Positions 7,762-19,031 of a stretch of 24,425 nucleotides of DNA are shown in pieces (position 1 is the stretch's first letter; each line of letters begins with the position of its first letter). A program made the position numbers and the translations under genes. The notes under the pieces were generated by a model. That model ran no database searches and had not been told where the DNA came from. It saw only the letters and a program-made list of their open reading frames with translations. Origin of the DNA: Deinococcus sp. (GTDB lineage Bacteria > Deinococcota > Deinococci > Deinococcales > Deinococcaceae); the NCBI RefSeq assembly GCF_025362455.1, contig NZ_JANYGJ010000178.1, forward strand, positions 1 through 24,425, in the 5' to 3' direction.

Positions 7762-8337
7762 CTACAGCGAGATGCCGTAGTTGCGGGCCAGGGCGCCCAG
7801 GCCACCGGCAAAGCCCTGCCCCACGGCCCGGAATTTCCACTCGCCCGCGTTGCGGTAGACCTCCGCAAAAATCACGGCGGTTTCGGTGGAGAAGTCCTCG
7901 CCCAGATCGAAGCGCACGATCTCGGCCCCGGTCTGCTCGTTAAGCAGCCGGATAAAGGCGTTGCGGACCTGCCCGAAGCTCTGACGCCTCGCCTCGGCGT
8001 CGTGGATGGTCACGGTGAACGAGACGGTCTGCACGTCGGCACTCACGCGCGAGAGGTCGATTTTGATCTGCTCGTCGTCGCCCTCACCGGCCCCGGTGCG
8101 GTTGTCACCGGTATGCTCCACCGAACCGTCGGAGCTGCGCATCTGGTTGTAAAAAATGAAATCGCTGTCGGCCCGGACCTTGCCCGCAGCGGTGAGTAAA
8201 AAGGCGCTGGCGTCGAGGTCAAAATCCTGGCCGTCGGTGGAGCGCACGTCCCAGCCGAGGCCCAGCACGGCTTTGGTGAGGTTGGGGTCTTGCTTGCTGA
8301 GCGACAGGTTGCCGCCTTTGGCGAGGGTAATGGGCAT
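7762..8337 (-). CDS. terD: TerD-domain calcium-binding stress protein (second copy)
   Basis: 191 residues, the full TerD length. Diagnostic segments are the N-terminal MPITLAKGGNLSLSK, GLGWD at 26-30, FDLDAS near 39-44 and the acidic loop DGSVEHTGDNRTGAGEGDDE (70-89), which in TerD structures binds Ca2+. The C-terminal NAGEWKFRAVGQGF is also typical. ATG 8337 has AGGAGG eight bases upstream, whereas the longer frame from 8385 reads through the non-coding leader. Ter-domain proteins act in resistance to tellurite, oxidants and other stresses, probably as a scaffold near the membrane with TerC. It lies between the TerD-vWA gene and terC, and a long inverted repeat precedes it. Confidence 0.93.
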   Translation of the reverse strand: MPITLAKGGNLSLSKQDPNLTKAVLGLGWDVRSTDGQDFDLDASAFLLTAAGKVRADSDFIFYNQMRSSDGSVEHTGDNRTGAGEGDDEQIKIDLSRVSADVQTVSFTVTIHDAEARRQSFGQVRNAFIRLLNEQTGAEIVRFDLGEDFSTETAVIFAEVYRNAGEWKFRAVGQGFAGGLGALARNYGISL

Positions 8338-8357
8338 GGGACATTCCTCCTGGGGGT

Positions 8358-8475
8358 AGTGGGGAGTGGGAAGGGCAAGAAACAACGGAGGTGCTACGGG
8401 GTGTGCGGAGCGAAAGTTGCCTGGGGGTGCAGGGCGGTGGGTCGATCAGGGTGTTCCTACTTCCCACACCCCACT
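8358..8475 (-). repeat. Long inverted repeat spanning the vWA-TerD gap
   Basis: In transcript sense the arm AGTGGGGTGTGGGAAG (8475-8460) pairs with CTTCCCACTCCCCACT (8373-8358), 15 of 16 positions, with an 86-base loop. The first arm begins just after the upstream stop (8489) and the second ends just before the AGGAGG of the downstream TerD gene. The same arm sequence is used in the pilB-pilT gap. Confidence 0.7.
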
Positions 8476-8488
8476 TCCCACTTCCCGC

Positions 8489-9784
8489 CTACAGCAGTCC
8501 CTGGCGCTTGGCATTCTCCAGATACGAATCGTACTCCTGAAGCAGCATCTCGTAGAGCTGGTCGCCTTGCGTGGTGTCGATGTTCTCGATCTGCACGAAG
8601 TCGGCGTTGTCGATAAATCTGCCGGTCAGGTCATCGAGCTTCTGCAAGAATTCGAACTTCTCCTTGCCGACGCCGACGAATTTCCAGAAGATCGGTTCCT
8701 GGCTGGCCTCGCGGACCTGGGCTTCGGATTCCTTCTTGTCGAAGGTTTCGCCGTCGGTGATGAAAATAACGTAGATGGGCGTGGGCTGCCTCAGCGGCGA
8801 ATTGCGCGGCCCGGCGCTGCCGAAGTAGTGCTTGCGGAGCGACTGGACCGCCTGGGCGTACATGGTGCCGCCTTCCAGCGGATGCTTTTTCAGCAGATTG
8901 TCGATGGCGCCCGTGACCCCCTCGATGCCGATTTCGCCCACGTCGTGCGCCCGCAGGCCAAACAGGAACACGTCCATACGCCCGTCGTCGTCGAAGCGGC
9001 TGGCCAGCGCCAGGGTCTTCTCGGCCACCCGCTGCACCACGCCGCTTCTGTACAGCGGGCTCATGCTGGCCGAAATATCCAGCACCAGCGCCACGCGGGC
9101 GGTATGTTCGTCCAGGCCGCGCTTTCTCAGGCTGACCTCGGCCTGCTTGACCAGACTCACGAGCTGCGGCGCCTGGGCGGCGATCTGCTTATCCAGCCTG
9201 ACCTGCGCCTGCTTCTTCAGGCTGATCGGCGGGCCGGACGGAGCGGCCTGAGCCGCTGGGGCCGCCACTCCGGGCGCCTCGACCTCGCCGCCGAAATAGA
9301 CGATCAGATCGCCCAGACCGCCGCCGAAGCCCTGACCCACCGCGCCCAGCCGCCACTCGCCGGAATGTTTGTAGAGTTCGAGCAGCATCGCCGCCTTCTC
9401 GGCTTTGAGGCTGGATTTCACGTCGAAGCTGACCCCACCGGATTGAAGACTGCCCAGGCTGACCTTGAGTTGCGGGGCGCTGGCCACCGCCTGGCTGTCG
9501 TGGGTCGCCGTGAACATCACGCGCTCGACGTTGGCGGGCAGCTTGCCGAGGTCCACGCTGAAGGTCGCCTGCGCGTCGCCGAGCTGAGCCGTGATCTCGC
9601 CCTGCGGCGTGCGCGGGTTGTTGTAGAAGGCGATGTAGTCGTCACCGACCATCTTGCGCTCAGCCGTCAGACCGAAGGCGCTGATGTCCAGCCCGCTCAG
9701 GCCGTGCTCGACGGTGACGGTCAACGGACTGGACAGGCCGAGGTCCGAGAGTTTGCGTTTTTCACCGGCAGAGAGCTGGGTCAT
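8489..9784 (-). CDS. TerD-vWA fusion protein (TerF/TerY-like)
   Basis: 431 residues. Residues 1-165 are a divergent TerD domain, retaining the C-terminal SGEWRLGAVGQGF but lacking the Gly-Asp-Asn/Gly-Asp-Asp acidic loop of canonical TerD. A short linker with the patterns PISLKKQAQVRLDK and LVSLVKQAEVSLRK (186-221) leads to a von Willebrand A domain at about 230-425. Its metal site is complete: DISAS (D236, S238, S240), T307 in EGGTMY and D344 in ITDGE. vWA domains bind partners through this Mg2+/Mn2+ site, so the protein is likely an adaptor joining TerD proteins to a client. ATG 9784 has AAGGAG seven bases upstream. Confidence 0.92.
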   Translation of the reverse strand: MTQLSAGEKRKLSDLGLSSPLTVTVEHGLSGLDISAFGLTAERKMVGDDYIAFYNNPRTPQGEITAQLGDAQATFSVDLGKLPANVERVMFTATHDSQAVASAPQLKVSLGSLQSGGVSFDVKSSLKAEKAAMLLELYKHSGEWRLGAVGQGFGGGLGDLIVYFGGEVEAPGVAAPAAQAAPSGPPISLKKQAQVRLDKQIAAQAPQLVSLVKQAEVSLRKRGLDEHTARVALVLDISASMSPLYRSGVVQRVAEKTLALASRFDDDGRMDVFLFGLRAHDVGEIGIEGVTGAIDNLLKKHPLEGGTMYAQAVQSLRKHYFGSAGPRNSPLRQPTPIYVIFITDGETFDKKESEAQVREASQEPIFWKFVGVGKEKFEFLQKLDDLTGRFIDNADFVQIENIDTTQGDQLYEMLLQEYDSYLENAKRQGLL

Positions 9785-9805
9785 GAGGTGCTCCTTCGAA
9801 AGAAG

Positions 9806-9928
9806 AAAGTACTGAGTACTAACCAAAACAAGTACTTAGAGAGAAAAGGGCGCTAGGTCTGTATGTCCGAACGGAAAAGTCGATGATGACCGAGAATGTC
9901 AGTCTTCTTTCTCAATACTCAGTACTTT
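9806..9928 (-). repeat. Inverted repeat with AGTACT arms in the TerA-vWA gap
   Basis: AAAGTACTGAGTA at 9806-9818 is the exact reverse complement of 9916-9928; a G-U pair and one more pair extend it. AGTACT occurs four times in this gap (9808, 9815, 9831, 9921). In transcript sense one arm follows the TerD-TerA stop and the other precedes the ribosome binding site of the TerD-vWA gene. It may act as an mRNA stem or as protein-binding sites. Confidence 0.75.
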
Positions 9929-9943
9929 TCCCTCAGTATTTCT

Positions 9944-11221
9944 TCACTTCCGCCCCGCCTTCCAGTTGAAGCCGAATCCATACGCCTCGTCGCACTGACG
10001 GTGGCCGGGGAAGTACTTCTCTTCCTTGGTGATGACCAGCTCGCCGCCGTGCGCCTGCACCAGCGCCACGGCGCAAAACGGCAGCGAGGCGGGGTTGGAC
10101 AGGTTCATCTTGATCTCGTTGCCCTGCGGATCGGTGAAGCTCAGGCGTCCGCCGACCTCGCTGAAGTTGCCCGCGCCCTCGTAGATGAAGGCGAAGATCA
10201 GCACCTTGCGCACCAGATCGGGCCGCTCGATGTACAGGTTCTCGCCGCCCGCCACCGCCCCGGTGCGGTCATCCTGGTCGAGCTTGATGAAGGGCGGCTG
10301 GCCCGACGCGCCGAAGTTGCCGCCCAGCGCCTGAATCACGCCCACCTCGCCGCTGCTCAGCTCAAACATGCAGCCCAGGTCGAGGTCGGCGGCCTTGCCC
10401 GCGCCGCCCGCCGTCAGGCTGCCCAGCAACTTGCCCAGAAAACCGCCGCTGGTGGGCGCCGGAGCCGCGCCGCCGCCGCGCGACTCCCAGTTGAGGTTGA
10501 CGTGGACGCGCTGCGTACCGGCTTTTTGCAGGCTGATCCGCGCACTCTGGCCGGACTTTTCCAGCGTAATCTTGGTCAGCGAGATGGGCCGGGAGGCGTT
10601 GACTGAATTGGCACTGGGCGCCGGGCTGGACGAGCCGGGCTTGGTCATATTGATTCCGCCAGATGAACTGGGGTTCTGATTCGCTGGGTTCTGACCCGGC
10701 AATGGCTGCGGCGCAGGTGCAGGCGCCGGATTCAGGTCGGGCAGGCCGGAGCCGCCGAAATGCCGCACCAGGCCCGCCAGGCCGTCGGCAAAGCCCTGGC
10801 CGTTAATCATGACTCGCCACTCGCCGTTGTGCCGGTAAAGCTCGGCGGCGATGATGGCCGCTTCGTTGGTAAAGTCGCCTCCTTTGAAGCTCCAGGCCGC
10901 CAGGGCGGGCGCGTTCGCCGGGCCGAAACTGATCTCGCCCTGGTTCACGCCGCGCAGACCGCCGCCCGGCACCGTGCAAAAAGCCAGCCGCTCGACGCCG
11001 GGTTCGAGGCCGTCCAGGTTGACGGAAAAGCGGCTACCCTGAAGGCTCAGGCCGCTGACAGTGAGTTTGGCAGGCGTCACCAGACTGTCGGGCCGCAGGA
11101 GTCTGGCATCTGCGTTCAGCACGAAGCACAGGGCCGGGCCGGGGCTGAGACTGACGTCCAGCACGTTGGGAAGACTCAGACGCGAGAGCGGAGAACGCTG
11201 GCCGGGGGCAAGGTCTTGCAT
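9944..11221 (-). CDS. terA: TerD-TerA fusion protein
   Basis: 425 residues. Residues 1-158 are a divergent TerD domain (HNGEWRVMINGQGFADGLAGLVRHFG) without the canonical acidic loop. A Pro/Asn/Ser-rich linker (160-210) follows. Residues 212-425 are a TerA domain: PISLTKITLEK, DLDLGCMFEL, the acidic loop KLDQDDRTGAVAGGENLYI (313-331) and the closing YGFGFNWKAGRK. A Gly/Ala-rich insert occupies about 246-276. TerA-type proteins share the TerD fold, so this chain carries two related beta-sandwiches, of which only the second keeps the putative Ca2+ loop. ATG 11221 has GAGGAGC four bases upstream. It lies 84 bases after the first TerD gene, presumably co-transcribed. Confidence 0.9.
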   Translation of the reverse strand: MQDLAPGQRSPLSRLSLPNVLDVSLSPGPALCFVLNADARLLRPDSLVTPAKLTVSGLSLQGSRFSVNLDGLEPGVERLAFCTVPGGGLRGVNQGEISFGPANAPALAAWSFKGGDFTNEAAIIAAELYRHNGEWRVMINGQGFADGLAGLVRHFGGSGLPDLNPAPAPAPQPLPGQNPANQNPSSSGGINMTKPGSSSPAPSANSVNASRPISLTKITLEKSGQSARISLQKAGTQRVHVNLNWESRGGGAAPAPTSGGFLGKLLGSLTAGGAGKAADLDLGCMFELSSGEVGVIQALGGNFGASGQPPFIKLDQDDRTGAVAGGENLYIERPDLVRKVLIFAFIYEGAGNFSEVGGRLSFTDPQGNEIKMNLSNPASLPFCAVALVQAHGGELVITKEEKYFPGHRQCDEAYGFGFNWKAGRK

Positions 11222-11305
11222 GAAGCTCCTCGATGTGGGATTAACGAAAAAGGCCGGGCGTCCGGTCAGGCCGGGGCGCCTCAGCCTCAGTTCAGTGGCG
11301 TTCGC

Positions 11306-11881
11306 TCAGGCGTTGACGCCGTAGCTCTTGACCAGCGCCTGGAAGCCGTCGGCAAAGCCCGACCCCAGCGCCTTGAACTTCCACTCGGCGGCGTTGCGGT
11401 AGACCTCGCCGAACAGCATGGCCGTCACGGTGCCGCCGTCTTCGGTCAAATCGAAGCGGGCGATCTCGGCGCCGCCGTCGCCGTTGAGGACGCGGGCGTA
11501 GGCTTTTTCCACCTGGCCGAAGTTCTGGGCGCGGCTCTGGCCCTCGTGGATGACCACCGCCACCACGATCTTCTGCACGTCGGCGGGCACCTTATCGAGG
11601 TCGATGGACACCACCTCGTCGTCCCCGTCACCGGCACCCGTGCGGTTGTCGCCCTGGTGAACCACCGAGCCGTCTGCCGAGCGCAGGTTGTTGAAAAACA
11701 CGAAATCCTGGTCGTTACGGACCTTGCCCGCGTCGTTGACCAGGAACACCATCGCGTCGAGGTCGAAATCGGCGCCGTCGGTGCGGCGGGTGTCCCAGCC
11801 CAGGCCCACGTTGATCTTTTTCAGGCCGGGTGCTTCCTTACTCAGCGAGACGTTGCCGCCTTTGGTCAGTGATACGGGCAT
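11306..11881 (-). CDS. terD: TerD-domain calcium-binding stress protein (first copy)
   Basis: 191 residues with every TerD hallmark: MPVSLTKGGNVSLSK, GLGWD (26-30), FDLDAMVFL, the acidic loop DGSVVHQGDNRTGAGDGDDE (70-89), and the C-terminal NAAEWKFKALGSGF. It is very close to the second TerD (7762-8337), so the pair are likely paralogues that kept Ca2+ binding while the two fusion proteins between them lost it in their N-terminal domains. ATG 11881 has AGGAGG upstream, preceded by a C-rich tract as at other starts here. It is the first gene of the cluster. The 162-base region above it must hold the main promoter, though I see no convincing -35/-10 pair. Confidence 0.94.
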   Translation of the reverse strand: MPVSLTKGGNVSLSKEAPGLKKINVGLGWDTRRTDGADFDLDAMVFLVNDAGKVRNDQDFVFFNNLRSADGSVVHQGDNRTGAGDGDDEVVSIDLDKVPADVQKIVVAVVIHEGQSRAQNFGQVEKAYARVLNGDGGAEIARFDLTEDGGTVTAMLFGEVYRNAAEWKFKALGSGFADGFQALVKSYGVNA

Positions 11882-12043
11882 GGGTGTTCCTCCTGGGAAT
11901 GGGGGGTGAAGGCCGGTTGGGCGGGAGCGCAGGCTGCGGTAGCGTCGAGCGCCCGGTAGAAGATTGATACGGTACTTGCCCAGTCTAAAGAGAGAGCGCT
12001 CACCATAAGTTTTGAAAATCATCATGCTTTGGCCGCTCACTTC

Positions 12044-12733
<690 letters not shown>

Positions 12734-12742
12734 GGAGCGCAC

Positions 12743-12901
12743 CTTAGCAGGCGGGGCGCCCCCAGACCAGTCAGGAAACCAGGGGCCGCAGGCGTGAAAA
12801 TGCCCTGCTGGCGGGGCTCAGATACCAGTGCTCGGCCCCCCGCCCTACCGTGACCCGGCGCACCCCCCCGTCTGGGGCGACTTGACAGAATCCAGTGAGA
12901 T
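12743..12901. promoter_or_regulatory. Divergent intergenic region trmH / pgeF
   Basis: 159 bases between divergently transcribed genes, so promoters for both should lie here. TTGACA occurs at 12882-12887 on the plus strand, but no -10 hexamer stands at the right distance before the pgeF start. On the minus strand TAAGGT sits seven bases before the trmH ATG and would fit a leaderless promoter. Both calls are weak. Confidence 0.3.
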
Positions 12902-13714
12902 ATGCGCCTCCATACTGACCTTCTGATGCTCCGCGCCCCCGCATTCGGCTCACCCCACGCCTTCACCACCCGGCGCGGCGGCGTGTCGGCTGGGCTCTAC
13001 ACCGCGCTGAATTTCGGTGACCGGGCCATCAACGGCGTACAGGACGATCCCCGCTGCGTTCAGGAAAACCGCCGCCTGACCTTGGAGGCGCTGGGCTTCG
13101 GGCCGGGCAGCCTGTGTCTTCTGAATCAGATTCACGGAACCGATGTGGTCCAGGCCCGCGCCGAGACCATCCAGGCAGGTACTGTCCAGACCAGCACCCT
13201 CCAGACCGCCGACGCCCAGGTGACGGGCGTGCCGGGCGTGGTGCTGGGCATTCTGAGCGCCGACTGCTACCCCCTGTTGCTCGAAGACCCAGGGGCCGGT
13301 GTGATCGGCGCCGCCCACGCGGGCTGGAAGGGCACGCTGGGCCGGGTGGCCGGGCGCACCGTGCAGGCCATGACCAGCCTCGGCGCCCGGCCTGAGCGCA
13401 TCCGCGCCGCCGTCGGTCCCGGCATCAGCGCCGCGCGGTATCCGGTGGGCGATGAAGTGGCGCAGCAGTTTGTGGATGGTGGCCTGGGCGAGCACGTTCA
13501 GCGGCTCAATCAGCTTCATACCGCTCAGCCGCATCTCGACCTGGCCGCAGCCAATGTTCAGGTGCTGCGCGAGGCCGGGCTGGACGCTGAACATATCTGG
13601 GTGTCGGGGCGCTGCACCACCGAACCTGATTTTTATTCGTATCGCCGCGACGCCGGGCGCACCGGGCGGATGCTGGCCTGCATCGGGCTGAGCCAGCCAG
13701 GAGCAGGGGCATGA
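12902..13714 (+). CDS. pgeF: Peptidoglycan editing factor PgeF (YfiH/laccase-domain family)
   Basis: 270 residues. The three Zn/Cu ligands of the YfiH/DUF152 fold are present: H78 in NQIHGTDV, C122 in SADCYP and H139 in AAHAGWKG. The family was long called multicopper polyphenol oxidase. Work in Escherichia coli shows it removes wrongly built (L-Ser for L-Ala) muropeptide precursors, and some members act on purine nucleosides. HAFTTRRGGVSAGLY near residue 19 is the standard N-terminal block. ATG 12902 is used, but ATG 12926 also fits the family; neither has a clear ribosome binding site. The end overlaps the next gene by ATGA, so the two are coupled. Confidence 0.92.
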   Translation: MRLHTDLLMLRAPAFGSPHAFTTRRGGVSAGLYTALNFGDRAINGVQDDPRCVQENRRLTLEALGFGPGSLCLLNQIHGTDVVQARAETIQAGTVQTSTLQTADAQVTGVPGVVLGILSADCYPLLLEDPGAGVIGAAHAGWKGTLGRVAGRTVQAMTSLGARPERIRAAVGPGISAARYPVGDEVAQQFVDGGLGEHVQRLNQLHTAQPHLDLAAANVQVLREAGLDAEHIWVSGRCTTEPDFYSYRRDAGRTGRMLACIGLSQPGAGA

Positions 13715-14247
13715 CCGGCGACCTCACTTCCCGGCGCGGGCTGCTGCGGCCCCGTGAACTGCTGGAGAGCATCGAGGCCATCACGCCGGACTTCATGGCG
13801 GCGCGCAACCTGCGCGGCCTGCTGCTCGACTTGGACAACACCCTGATTCCCTACGGCAGCTACGAGGACCGCGCCGAGCTGCTGACCTGGGCCGCCGAGC
13901 TGCGCCAGGCCGGTATCCAGCTTTACCTGCTGAGCAACGCTGGCGCCAGCCGCGCCCGCTTCTGGCTTGACAAGTTGCAGTTCGTCGGCGTGGGCATGGC
14001 GGCCAAACCCTTTCAGCGCTCGTATCGCCGTGCGCTGGGCCAGATGAACCTCACGGCGGCCCAGGTCGGCATGGTCGGCGACCAACTGTTTACCGACATG
14101 CTCGGCGGCAACATCGCCGGAATGTACACCATCATGGTCCACCCACTCGTCAACAATTCGCTGCCCCACACCAAGTTTGCCCGCCGCATCGAGCGGCTGG
14201 TCCTCAGGCGCTACGGCCACGACTGGTACGGCAAGAACAGGAGATAA
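13711..14247 (+). CDS. YqeG-family HAD IIIA phosphatase
   Basis: 178 residues with compact HAD motifs: LLLDLDNTLIPYG (D40, D42), LSNA (74-77), K99 in AAKPF and VGDQLFTD (D124, D129). YqeG-type proteins are small C0/IIIA HAD phosphatases conserved in Firmicutes and Deinococcus; phosphatidylglycerophosphatase-like activity has been proposed for relatives such as yeast Gep4. ATG 13711 overlaps the pgeF stop (ATGA). Its last codons AACAGGAGA supply the ribosome binding site (AGGAGA) of the small ORF that follows. Confidence 0.9.
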   Translation: MTGDLTSRRGLLRPRELLESIEAITPDFMAARNLRGLLLDLDNTLIPYGSYEDRAELLTWAAELRQAGIQLYLLSNAGASRARFWLDKLQFVGVGMAAKPFQRSYRRALGQMNLTAAQVGMVGDQLFTDMLGGNIAGMYTIMVHPLVNNSLPHTKFARRIERLVLRRYGHDWYGKNRR

Positions 14248-14250
14248 CGC

Positions 14251-14315
14251 ATGAATACGGACCCCTTCTTTCAAATGTCACTGCCACTGTCACTGCCTTT
14301 GAGCGGGCGGCCCGC

Positions 14316-14319
<4 letters not shown>
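14251..14319 (+). CDS. Possible pilB leader peptide (22 aa)
   Basis: ATG 14251 has AGGAGA six bases upstream (14239-14244), a far better site than that of pilB itself. The frame begins MNTDPFFQMSLPL, continues with a short Leu/Pro/Ser-rich stretch and ends at TGA 14317-14319, overlapping the pilB ATG (ATGA). Its probable job, if real, is to bring ribosomes to pilB. It is not a lost part of PilB, whose N-terminus is complete compared with Thermus PilF. Confidence 0.5.
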
Positions 14320-16988
<2,669 letters not shown>

Positions 16989-16997
16989 GCGGATTGT

Positions 16998-17102
16998 GGG
17001 GTGTGGGGAGTGGGAACAGCACACGGCCCTGGTTTTTACTCACCTGCTCACGCCCGCCCCACGACAGAAAAATCGTCCAGCGCCGTTCCCACTTCCCACC
17101 CC
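16998..17102 (+). repeat. Long inverted repeat spanning the pilB-pilT gap
   Basis: GGGGTGTGGGGAGTGGGAAC at 16998-17017 can pair with GTTCCCACTTCCCACCCC at 17085-17102, with one mismatch, a 2-base bulge and a 67-base loop. The first arm starts nine bases after the pilB stop. The second ends four bases before the AAAGGAG of pilT. The arms share their sequence with the inverted repeat before the second terD (8358-8475). Confidence 0.7.
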
Positions 17103-17119
17103 CTCCAAAGGAGCCCCAT

Positions 17120-18367
<1,248 letters not shown>

Positions 18368-18414
18368 GCCGAAAGTAGTTAAGCCAAACGTAATTAAGCC
18401 AAACGTTATACAGC

Positions 18415-18442
18415 GTCCCCGGTTTGAACATGAGCCGGGGAC
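18415..18442 (+). terminator. Likely terminator hairpin after pilT
   Basis: GTCCCCGG (18415-18422) pairs exactly with CCGGGGAC (18435-18442) around a 12-base loop, 47 bases after the pilT stop. Only TTCT follows, so the U tract is weak. Just before it, AAGCCAAACGT is repeated twice (18382-18406). Confidence 0.55.
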
Positions 18443-18473
18443 TTCTGCTGTCCGGAGTGGTCGAGACGGGATT

Positions 18474-18598
18474 AGAGCAGTACTCCGAATTACGCCACGG
18501 GGAAAACAGCCTCCCCGCGCCTCCATTCTGCGTCCTGCTCAGTCAAAACTACTCGCTCCGCTCGGTCATAAAAAGGGTCTTTTTATGACATCTGCTCT
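18474..18598 (+). mobile_element. MITE-like 125-bp element, copy 1
   Basis: This sequence occurs again inverted at 24095-24219 with a single difference (124 of 125). It starts AGAGCAG and ends CTGCTCT, forming 7-bp terminal inverted repeats. It contains a near-perfect internal palindrome, an 11-bp stem GTCATAAAAAG/CTTTTTATGAC (18565-18575, 18579-18589) with a 3-base loop, and a GGGGA...TCCCC arm pair. It has no coding capacity. These are the traits of a small non-autonomous mobile element, but I cannot name a parent insertion sequence and no clear target duplication is visible. Confidence 0.7.
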
Positions 18599-18649
18599 AA
18601 GTATGTCCTTGCTCACGTCCCTAGCTTCCGCTTCTTGGGAAGGGCGGCA

Positions 18650-18717
18650 CTTACCGGGCGTCTGCACCTACCGGGCGTCTGCACCTATCGGGCGTCTGCA
18701 TCTATCGAGCGTCCTGG
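18650..18717. repeat. 17-bp tandem array, four units
   Basis: Units at 18650, 18667, 18684 and 18701 follow the pattern CCTACCGGGCGTCTGCA with one to a few changes each, more in the last. The array lies inside the composite intergenic repeat. The second copy of that repeat (20021-20256) has only one related stretch (CACCTATCGGGCCTGC). Confidence 0.85.
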
Positions 18718-18873
18718 CGAGAGCGGCACCTACCGGGCCTCGCCGCCTGCCCGCAAAGTGCGCTCCATCCCTCTCCTGCGGAGCTCTGCGAGTCCACGCC
18801 CGCCTGGCCGTACTTTTTCCAATACTCGCTGTTCGTCGTGAACGGAGCGGGCAGGCGTCCCCAGGGGGAGGAG

Positions 18874-18950
18874 TGGCGTCCTCATGGGGAGGAGTGGCGT
18901 CCTCATGGGTGTCCGCTCATGACGACAGTCCGTTCACGACGACAGTCCGT
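18874..18950 (+). repeat. Intergenic repeat block, inverted copy near the right end
   Basis: The reverse complement of this block (GAACGGACTGTCGTCATGAGCGGACACCCATGAGG and onward; two segments here given in short) reads almost unchanged at 24278-24350. Within the block GGAGGAGTGGCGTCCTCATG is repeated in tandem, and its complement GGACGCCACTCCTCCC closes the region at 18972-18987, so the block can fold on itself. Confidence 0.65.
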
Positions 18951-19031
18951 TCTGCCCAAGAACGCGCCTGGGGACGCCACTCCTCCCGCTCGGTTGATCC
19001 AAAGATAAACGTTGGTGTCCTTGAATCCCGC

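Larger units (their letters stand above)
18594..18994 (+). repeat. Composite intergenic repeat, copy 1
   Basis: Shares several blocks in order with 20021-20256: GCTCTAAGTATGTCCTTGCT, GCTTCCGCTTCTTGGG, GCTCCATCCCTCTCCTGCGG with the following GAGCTCTGCGAGTCCAC, TTCGTCGTGAACGG, and the ending GGGACGCCACTCCTCCC. Extra material in this copy is a 17-bp tandem array (18650-18717) and a self-complementary GGAGTGGCGTCC segment (18869-18900) that reappears inverted near 24300. With 18474-18598 it fills the 664 bases between pilT and the M23 gene. No gene is supported here. Confidence 0.75.

Noticed and set aside
11222..11305. A terminator between the first terD and the TerD-TerA gene
   Set aside because: A T5 run follows CCGGCC on the minus strand, but no stem longer than four pairs fits next to it, and the genes look co-transcribed.
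11990..12043. An RDRM-type (DdrO) operator upstream of the Ter cluster
   Set aside because: TTATG is present once, but the matching inverted half is missing, so the palindrome is not there.
12882..12887. TTGACA as the pgeF -35 box
   Set aside because: No -10-like hexamer stands 16-18 bases downstream, and the start codon comes too soon.
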